This document shows, one piece after another, positions 10,172 through 20,900 of a DNA stretch of 64,000 bases (the stretch's first letter is position 1; each line of letters starts with the position of its first letter). Source of the DNA: Micropterus salmoides. Its lineage: Eukaryota > Chordata > Actinopteri > Centrarchiformes > Centrarchidae. The notes beneath the pieces are model-generated. The model searched no databases and was not told the origin of the DNA. It saw only the letters and a program-made list of their open reading frames with translations. The DNA lies in assembly GCF_014851395.1 (NCBI RefSeq), contig NW_024040485.1:11055399-11119398 (forward strand), given 5' to 3'. The translations under genes were made by a program, and so were the position numbers.

Positions 10172-13100
10172 CTCTCCATCAGCGAGCCCACTGTGCCATC
10201 TGTGCAGACCGTATCTGGGGTCTGGGAAGACAAGGCTACAAATGCATCAACTGCAAACTCCTGGTGCACAAGAAGTGCCATAAACTGGTCACGATGGAGT
10301 GTGGCAGACCGATGATCCATGTGAGGGCTGCGACGAGTGTCATGCTCATTAGCTTGATACATTACCATCCATGACTCACACATACTTTAAGATTGTATTC
10401 TGTTTCTGTGCTCATTATACTTAACGGCCTGTGTTGTTTGCCTAGGATCCAGGGATGCCCGGCCCACCGATTCCATTAGACTCAAGTGAGCAGCCAGGTA
10501 ACACGCATGCACGCACACACTTTTAAAAGTGTATACAAATAATTGAAAGCTCCATCCTCACACAAAATAAAATAATGATAGTTTCGAAGCACATAACTTA
10601 AGAATAAGCACATAAGAGACAAACTCTGTTTATCAAATTATAGGCTTCTTTTAATTTATGCTTTTCTCAAACATCAGTGTGAGTTTTTACTTTTTCCACC
10701 CAAGGGGGTTCGAATCTTTTTGATTTCACACTCTCACTTTTGAATCTTGAAGACTTAAATTGATTCATTGCCTGCAGGTTATGGCCACTATTCTTAAAAA
10801 AATAAGGTTGCTGATATTTTTCGTTTTTGTTATTGTTAACATATGTCATAAAAAGACCCAAACCAACAGTTCGTTCCCCCGTACTCTCTGATCTTCCCAG
10901 CTTGTGTCTGGCTCTAACCCCCAAGCCACTTCTGTTTGGAAGATGTAAATCTTTCAAAACAGATCACAAACACATATTTACAGGGTTTTTTAAAATGCTA
11001 AAGCAGAGGCATCCTGGCAGCCTCGTGGTTAAGACGCATACCAAATAACTGCAACGTTCCCGGTTCAATTCTAGCCGGAGACCTGTTTTCAACAAATGTT
11101 ACTCAAAAAGGATTAAATTATGTTCTTGTTGGACTGTTTCTACCTGCATATTTGGTACAAGGGTGAGTGTATACAGCAGCAGCATGAGGTTTGTGGGATG
11201 AACTCAAAATAAATCACAGTGTCCACATTCATCAAAACACAGGAACATGTCACCCTGGGCAACAGTGTGGCTCACTCACGTGTTTTTAATGGTTTTGGAC
11301 AATGATGGAGCTCTAAGACGCAGAGGAATATAAGATATTCAGGTTCTGGATGCACACTTGTTAGTGGGATCATTCAATTGTTGTTTTCAGTTTTTATCAT
11401 GGGATTTATTGACATTAATAGAAATATTGAATATCACCAGACAGAATAAATAAACTTAACTCATGTTGGCATTAGTATAGTAGCGGCCACCCAGACTACA
11501 AGCTGCATTTTTTGGGTTTATGTATAGCACTAGACTTAAGTCCAGTCAGGTGTTTGATAGGCTGACTGGAATGAGAGAGCTTAGGATCCTTGTTGCTATT
11601 GTTAGTGAGGCAGTTGAAACTCTTTCTACTATAGAGGCAGGCCACCTTAGAGGTTGTGGGGTGCTGTTATTGAAACACTGTGATGCAGATACATTTGTTT
11701 ATTTTAGAAATGTTGAACATGATGGCTTAATTGATCATTGCAGATGTGTTTCTTCTCTGCATTTATGTACAAAATAGTTACATAATGCTTACTCTTTAAA
11801 ATATTCTTGGTTTGTGTTATTGTTAAACGAGGGTGGATACAGCAGGGTATTTTCTTTTCTAACCAAGCAGAGAGAAATGACTCCAGCACTGCAGGGCTGT
11901 GAACAAAGCGTGTGACTGTCTCTCACCTACTTTTTTCCTCCTCCATCTCTCATGTCTCCTATTTTTTTCCCCCCTCTCCTGCCTCCCCCTCTCCTTCTGT
12001 CTGTCTGTCACTTTCTCCTCTCTCTCTCAGGCCCTCAGAATAAAGACTCCAGAGAAAGCTTGCCTTACGATGGAGAAGAGAAAGAGGTGAGAGAACGCCC
12101 TTGATGTGTGACTCATAGTCTGTCAATCTGTCATGTTATCAAGATGTGTGTATATGTATATTTAGAGAGAGAAGGCAGCACTGTTTGTGCGAGAAAGATC
12201 ACCTGTAATTGAAAGCAGGGTTTTGTCTGCTTATTTTGCCATCGTGTACATTTGGGTGATCCTTCTTCCACCTGTGCTGTGCATGTGTGATATAGAGAGC
12301 ATGCAGACGTAGGCACCCTTGCAGCACTGTGGGTATTGATTTCCTTTGTTCGAGCTAATAAAGTAACCTTTTATCACAGCTCTTAACACCAGAGGCTGAT
12401 TAATGGCCAGTCTGGGGTTGGAGGGAGGTTGTTGGACAGAGCAGGAGACCTAAAGATGGAATGCATCGAGTTGGACACAGATAGACGGCGATAAAAGAGG
12501 GCAAGCCAAATGATCTTATCTTCGTTTTCCATGTCTGACTCTGGTGGATAGGGGTCGTCACGTGAAGGGAGGTTAGATGGATAGGTAGTGGAAACGGTTC
12601 ACTTCAGAACAGATTACAGAAGAGAAGAGAGAGAAAAATAGGCGAGGAAATGATGAAGGTGGTTTACTGAGAAGTAGGACTAATAAAGCGAGCTCTTAAT
12701 CTAATGGAGGCAGCATGATGGTATTTAATACAGACAAGAAAGTCATTACTAAGATTTACTGTGCTGGTTTAAATGTCATTTACAAATCACCCGGAGGAAA
12801 TTACCCTTTTGCACAAACCAAATCGCCACCTCCATCAATAGTTCATTGAATACCGACTGAAATGTATCATGACAAATTGTGGTGGAGTTGACTTTATGTT
12901 TATCCACATGATGTTGTTTACTGTTTGGATGATCTCTCATGGTTGTCCTCTCGCTCTGTGTGAACCCCCCCCCAGGCGCGGAGCAGTAGAGACACGGGGA
13001 AATCGCCTTCCAGTCTGGGCTTGGCTGACTTCGATCTGCTGAGGGTGATCGGCAGAGGCAGCTATGCCAAGGTGCTGTTGGTGCAGCTGAAGAAGACTGA

Positions 13101-16100
13101 GCGCATCTACGCCATGAAAGTGGTGAAGAAGGAGCTTGTCAATGACGATGAGGTAAACAACGATGATGTATGACATACCATCAAAGTCCAAATGTTGGAA
13201 TTATGAATCCAATCATAGGTCAGCCTTTGATTGAACTCGGCTGTGGCTCTAGAGGTAGAGTGGGTCGTCCCCTAATCATAAAGTTGGTGGTGTGATCCCT
13301 GGCTCCTCCATCGGTGTGTGAATGTTTGTTCCATTCTGATGAGTTGCTGGGACCCACTGCATGACAGCCACTGCCATCAGTGTGTGAATGTGACATATAT
13401 TATCAAGTGCTTTGAGTGGTCAGAAGACTAGAAAGGCACACAAAAGTACAATCAATTTACATTAAATGCAGGAAAAAAAATCTGTGATTCATTTGGTTCA
13501 TATTTACTGAATGATTAGGATTAGGATAGGATTAATGAATTATGCACAGCAGTGACAAAATGCGTTGAAAGACTTAACCCCAATAAAAACAGCAGATATT
13601 TGTAAGGCCTTAATTATTTTCCTTTTGTTTTCATTACGTGTTATATGGTACGTGGTCTTTTTATCAAAGTTTGTCCCTATTTTTTGTTTAAATATAATTT
13701 GATGGCTTAAACATGAGACAATAAAAAAATAAGAGTGAAAGCCCTTTGCTATCAAACCCCATGCCTAGTTATAATGTATTTACCCCATAAAAAGAAGCAA
13801 TTTCTTTTACCATTTACTAGGAGTGTGACGAGAGTGAAAAATGCCCATCTCAGTTTCCCGAAATGTTCCCATGTGTATTCAAGTGTCGTGTTTTGTCCAA
13901 TGAATCCAAAGATATTGAATCTACAATGATGATAACCGGTATGAAAGAGAACAGCAGCAAATCCTCGCAGTGGAGAGGCTGGAACCAGAGAGTTGATTGG
14001 TATTTTTTCTTTAAAAACAAGTTTTGATAATATTGATCAACTTATCAATTCATTGTCTGATCACTTCAGAGACGTTTCATGTAATCGCACTTATTTGTTG
14101 ATAGTGAAACGAGTGACTTAGTTTAGTTAGACCGCGATCTTTTCAGAGGTTTATATCTACTTAAAAAGGAAAAATGTACCATATCTGAAAAGCGAAACTG
14201 TCCCTTTAAGTCTGTATGCAGTGACAATAACACCTCCATCTATTGAGATGTGGCAGCTAGTTAATAGTGAAGTCATCAGTCTTCTGTCACTGCCATCAGT
14301 AATTAATACAATTAGCTCAATCAATGTGAGGTGTTATTTAATAGCACGGTGAACATTTGTCTGAAACACTTTGTGTTAAGTTGACAGGCCTATTTCAAAG
14401 CCATCGGTCTTTCTAAGAAGGTGTAGATAAACCATCATGTCATCAAAAATTGATCCCGACGTACACATGTAGCAGCACGGCCAGAGGCACCAGGAGTAGT
14501 TAGCCTTGATTAGACACACTTAGCGTGATTGACAAATTGACAAGTGCCTTTAGATCAATGGTGAAGTGTTCTGCTGTCCCTGCCCTGTCAGCGTGAGCGG
14601 CTTCCGTGTCCAGACATATTATCATCCTGCCATCGATAGAGACCTGTTTCTACTGGCTCAGCCCTTTTCTCCTGCTGCTGCCCACCGTTCACATGAGCGA
14701 GCCGTTATCTGTACAGGATGGTCGATCAAGCACTGTGCTTATTCAGCTTTTCTAAGTTCAAGGGTACCATGTCCGAATGCTCTCTTGATTTACATTTGAG
14801 GCATGTTTTTTGTTTGTGTGTTTGTCTTCCAGGACATCGATTGGGTCCAAACAGAAAAGCACGTTTTTGAGCAGGCCTCCAATCATCCCTTCCTCGTTGG
14901 CCTCCACTCCTGTTTTCAGACAGAAAGCAGGTGAGAACATACCTCCTCTACGAGTCACACGGTTTCTTCAAAAAGTTATTAGTTAAAAAATAATCCGATT
15001 TTTATGGTTTGAAAATGTATCACAATGTCATTTTAAGAGTGTGTATGTGATCGTAGGAAGATCCCCATCATGATTAAAGCCCCTGAAGAACTTGGTTTAG
15101 AAATATAAAATTTCCATTAGGGATGCACCGAATGTTCGGCCGCCGAAATTAATCGGCCACATAAAAGACGTAAAAATCCCCGTTTGCAGACGACGTTCTG
15201 CTGAATTGTTTCCTAGCACATCTACTCCATCTGTGGCTAACTTCTTAGAAAAGGCTACACGGTCTGACCCGCTTTGAGTGTTTCTGTCACTTGTTTCTGA
15301 GAAAACGATTAACCTAGCCGCAACTACATTTGGAGTCCTACCTGAAGAGAGGCTATGAAGTCTTCATATTACGTGATACGAGAACATTATTTTTCAAATT
15401 GGGTGGGACTTGATGAGGGGGGTGTATAATAATCATAAATAATAAAATAAATCTCATGTGAAATAACCAAATCTGTTCTAGAGGAGGAGAGGAGTGTGTG
15501 TTCATTACTAATCATAAAAAGCTAATTGACAAAATATGTGTTCAGGTCCTTTAAAGGAAGACAGCATTAAATGATGTATTCAAGTTAAGAAATAAACTTT
15601 TAACTTTCTAAAACATTTGCCTCGTTTTACAGACTGTTCTTTGTTATTGAATATGTGAACGGTGGCGATCTCATGTTCCACATGCAGAGACAAAGGAAAC
15701 TCCCAGAAGAACATGCCAGGTAGAGTCGAGCTCTCTGTCGCACCTTTTTGCTCCTGTCTCGTTAAAAGGAATAAGATCTATGTAATTCAGTGTTTTTTTT
15801 GTAAGCACATGTGATTGTGAATACGCCTGAATTGTTCTCTCTTTTTCAGATTCTACTCAGCGGAGATCAGCCTGGCGCTCAACTACCTCCACGAGCGGGG
15901 AATCATCTACAGAGATCTGAAACTGGACAACGTGCTGCTGGACTCTGAGGGACACATCAAACTTACAGACTACGGCATGTGCAAGGTGTGGTTTTCAGGT
16001 TTGCTGTGTGTGAAAGATTTAGGCTCTCATGATACCACAATGCCCCTTGGATAAGAGCACTTGCAAAGTTGCACCAGTGTTGATTTACAGCCCTCTGAGA

Positions 16101-17902
16101 TGATCTCATGACTGATCTTTTTTTGTTTTTGCAGGAGGGCTTGAGACCAGGCGATACAACGAGCACTTTCTGTGGTACCCCCAATTACATCGCCCCCGAA
16201 ATACTCAGAGGAGAGGATTACGGTGAGAATTACAGAATACAAGCCCTTAAAAGAAATGCTATCCTTTTTGTTGGAATGATACAGTATATGAGGCGTTATG
16301 CAGTCTGTGATTCTGTATGATTATTAATGCTACAATAGTGCATCTTTTGAAATTAAAAGATACTACAATAGGAAAATTTGAAAATAAGTAAAGCTAATAA
16401 TGAGCAATCAAAAATACAAAAACTGTATTTGAAAAAGAAACAAAAGAATCATAGAAGCAATTGTGACATTGTAGTGGTTGATGATGACTAACATACATGA
16501 ATCAAAGTTTGTCAAATCAAAAGAATCAAAAGTCCATTACAGTCATTAAGATCAAAGTTTGAGTGTAGTCAAGTGAAACACCATTTTCTACATTGTAACT
16601 GAGTGGTGTATGTGACATTATTTATAAACACACTAATAGAAAAATAGAAAAAGATCTCCCTGGTAACCAAAAGCAGTATCATAGCGTTAAGTTCTGCTGT
16701 TAAAGGATCATTCCAGTGTTTTTCCACAGTAAAACAAGTGTTTTCCTTTGAGGACATTTTGACATGTCACAGTAGGTAAAGCACAGATGTGAATAATAAA
16801 AATTAATGGTGGTTTAATTCCATTTAGCTTTTCCTGGTATTGTGCTGGCTCACTGTCAACATCTTACTGGGACGCTTGATTAGAACAAAGCCATCCTTAA
16901 TGTTATTGGTAACAGCTGTGCTTTTCCTGCAATGACGAGTCAAAATGTCTGCTGTGGAAAAAGGTTCAGGCTGAACAGTGAATTGTTCCAGCATCAATCA
17001 CTTTATATGCATGTATAAGATTCCTGTTGGACCCACTACAGGACAATCTGTTTTACTGCAATAGAAAATGGAAATATGGAAGATAAACAGTTTAGGTTAT
17101 CTGATAACACAATAAATAACATAAATCACATAAATAACACAATTAAATAACACATGTGCTATTGGTTTTGCGTGTGTCCTGCCCTCACAGCTAGTGACCA
17201 ATTAGAATGACTTTAAGACTGCTTTATTTAGTGTACAATAACAAATTAAAAGTTAACAAGCCTCTTATAAGGGATTTTGGCCTTTTTCTGTAAAAGATTG
17301 GGAAAATGAAAGAACCCTTGAAATGTTAAACCTTAAACATTTTATCTCTCCTCACTGTTTCTTTTACATTTCATACATTGTGATGCTCCTCTCATTTTTA
17401 GGTTTTAGGTTGTGAACATTTGGCTTTCCACTAAAATGTGGAGTGTTTTCTGTTTCTCTGCTCTGCTCTGAGGTCATTAGACAAGTTTTAGTTATTTTTT
17501 CCTTAAGTTCCTTGCAATTGTTGAACTGGTATGATGCTTTCACAGTGGAAGTGGTCGCTATAATAACCTTAAATTACTGGCATGTGTTGTACAATTGTAA
17601 GCAGTAATTTGAAGTTTATGCAATAATGAGAATTGTACACAGGTACTTGTATACCTTTTGGTTGCTCTGCCAATGAGCTGCATTTCTTTTTGGGTTATTT
17701 TAAAATATATCTCCTCTGTCCATGTTGCCTTCATGTCAGAAATATGATTTGTCACATACAATTTACAATCGTCAGGGTTCAGTGTGGATTGGTGGGCGCT
17801 GGGTGTGCTGATGTTTGAAATGATGGCGGGCCGGTCGCCCTTTGACATCGTCGGGAGCTCTGACAACCCAGACCAGAACACTGAAGACTACCTCTTCCAA
17901 GG

Positions 17903-17942
<40 letters not shown>

Positions 17943-20900
17943 AAGGTTTATAACCGGAGGAGGAAAAACAGCAGAGTGGAAGCATGTAACACCTTTGTAT
18001 TGACACCTTTCTAATGGCCCCTTCTCCCAGTACCAGGCACATGCCATCTGTTACAGGGAAATGTGTGAATGCGAGTGTGTCGTGTAAATACGGTCAAAAT
18101 GTGTCAGGGTTTTCTTAGAGCTGCCAGGAAAGTGTAGGACAGATGGGATTTAAAATGTCACCAATTGACAGACAAAGTCATATTTCAAGACACTTTTAAA
18201 GCTGCTGACACGTCATTGAAAGGCTGCTGTATGTATGTTCAACACGAGAATACCCGACAGGATAGAAGTGATAACTGCAGGAGTGTCTGTGAATTCCCTT
18301 ATCATTTTAGACTCATACCCTTTCACCTTTTCCTCTCACCTCCTGCAGTTATATTGGAAAAACAGATCAGAATCCCCCGCTCGTTGTCAGTCAAAGCCGC
18401 CAGCGTCCTCAAGGGGTTCCTCAACAAGGTAAGGAGGAGTCAGACAGGCCTGGATCAGCCTTAAACGGTGTTGGCTCGTGCCGGCCCCTGAGAATGACAT
18501 CTCTCACCTTTCTCGCAAATTCTCTCCTTTCTCCTACTGTCTCTCACCCTCCCTCCCACAGGATGCCAAGGAGCGTCTAGGCTGCCACCCTCAGACGGGC
18601 TTTGCAGACATCATGGGCCATCCATTCTTCCGAAATGTCGACTGGGACCATGTGAGTTTATTCACTTCCTGTTTCTGTGTCTCTCCCTCGCTCTTCTACT
18701 TTTCATGCCTCGTTCATCGCCTTAATTGCAATTTTCATCATCATCTCAAATGAAAGAAATCAGTTCATGCCGGTTTCCAAATAGGTCAGCATCAATCTGT
18801 ATATTGATCCTGCAGAGAAGGAAAAACAGAAAGCTGCTACTAGACAGCAGAAGGTCACATCTAAATGATTTGGGGTCACATTCTTCAGACGAGCAGTTAG
18901 AAGACCTGGACAGACCAAGATGGAAAAGAAATGAGTAGAAGTGTTGAAATATGGATGTGCATTTCATTTTCATTTGTCTCAGCCATTTAAGCCATCAGTT
19001 TGACTTATTTTTGATTTGTTAATGGCTTCCTAATGACAATGAATATCATAAGGAAGCCGTTAAAAAGTCAAATTTCAGCTTAATTCATTGGCTTCCTCAT
19101 GAAATACTGAACTACACTAAGCTTCAGTTAAATTCCAGTTATTTCAGTGATTAATATTGGATACGTTTGAGTACTTTCTTGCCTTTTGCTGTGAAAGGTG
19201 TTTTTGTTGATCTGTAATCCATTTAGAGTGTTTATACTTTAAGACTGAGTGTGGTCATGAATGTGAAGGCTGCTGTTGAAAATGAACAGGGGCTTGTATA
19301 TACAGCAGTTAGTCTGCACCAATTACAAAAAAAAAAAAAACTTTCAAGGTAAATGAGGCTGAATTGACAATATTAAAAGGAAAGTTTGGGTATTTTGAAG
19401 TGTGGTTGTATGAGGGAGTCGGTGTATTACAGTGCTCCCCCAGTTTGGAGAAGCAGACAGGGTTACCAGCAGGAAAGCAGAGCAATGCACTGCTGTAAAT
19501 GGGGGCAGCAGAAAAACTTATTTAGCTACATAAAGAGTCTCACCTAAAAAAGAAATCTATCAGTTGCAAGCTATCAAGTACACGCTATATTAAGAATATT
19601 TCCACCGCTTTGCCTCACTGTCAGAAGGGCCTTTTTTTGGTACTAACCGTAGAACTCGCACATTCCTATACAGAAGTCCCGCTGCGTTTGGGTTTGGGTC
19701 AGAAAGATCGAACTGAAATCAAACTTGACGTTTCTAAAGTTTTATCTGTCTATCCCTTTAAGCATCGCAGAACATTTATGGAAAGCCCACTGATAGTTAA
19801 ACAAGGACTATAAATACTCAGTTTCAGCGATGAGTTAAGTTGTAATTTAATAGTGAATGACATTCTGGTTTAATAACGACTACAGCTGTAAAATGAAACT
19901 AATGTCGTATAGTTTTTCTCAGTAGCTGTGGTGTGCTGTCGACACATTCAGAGCCTGATGTAGACATAATTTTATGTGTAGGGTTGCAACAAACAATTAT
20001 TTTGTTTATTGATTATTCTGTTGATTATTTTTTCAAGTGCAAGTTGCCAGAGTTAAGGTAATGTCCAAAACACAAAAATAGTCAATTTACAGTTATATAA
20101 AACACAGAAAAGCAAGAAAACCCACACATTTGAGAAGCTGGAACCAGCAAATGTTTGACATTTGTGCTTGAAAAATAACAACAATGAATCCCTTTATCGA
20201 CACCAGATACATTTAATGCATTGCATATTGCGTTAGAAGAGAGTAATTTATAAACATGAATTTTATAGTATAATAAAGAGAAGTGTGTTTTTAAAAAAAA
20301 AAAAAAAAAAAGTGTACCTGTGAAAGTGTGCACACGTGTAAATGAACAGGCACGTTTAATCTCCTCGGACAGACAGACATGCATGCACTGCTGGATGACG
20401 TGACAGACAGACAGGGCAGCTCGCCACCATGACCTCTCTTTCCCTGTTTGGTCTGGAGAAGGGACCCAACAGTCGGTCAGAGTGTCTGAAGGGATCAGCT
20501 TACACGCACGCCCCCCCCCCCCGAACACGTGCACACACTTATCTGAAAAGTTTGCTGCAATGCACCACTTGGCCTGCAGGGGGAGTAGTTGTTGGCTTGC
20601 AGATAGAGAAACAAATGAGAGCCAGACTACACTGTGATAAATGTAATCAGAGGCACTGAGTAGAAGAACAAGTGCGTCATAGGTTTTAGTCACTGTTTTA
20701 AATGGGTCAAGCTTTTTTTTATTTTTGAAGGAGGTGCTGCTGGTCACTCAGCTGTAGTATTTATTTATGGAAACAGGCCAGGAATCTATGGTGGGATGGA
20801 CAAAGAAAGATTTTACCATCTTTATGCTCGTGTCCAGTGCTTTTAACAAAAAAGACAGGCACAGCTTCCAGGCCAGATTACAGTTTGTATATCTCTCAAG

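Noticed and set aside
20082..20747. 221-codon minus-strand frame
   Set aside because: It runs through a poly(A) tract and an hAT-type repeat in the prkci intron, with no similarity to known proteins.
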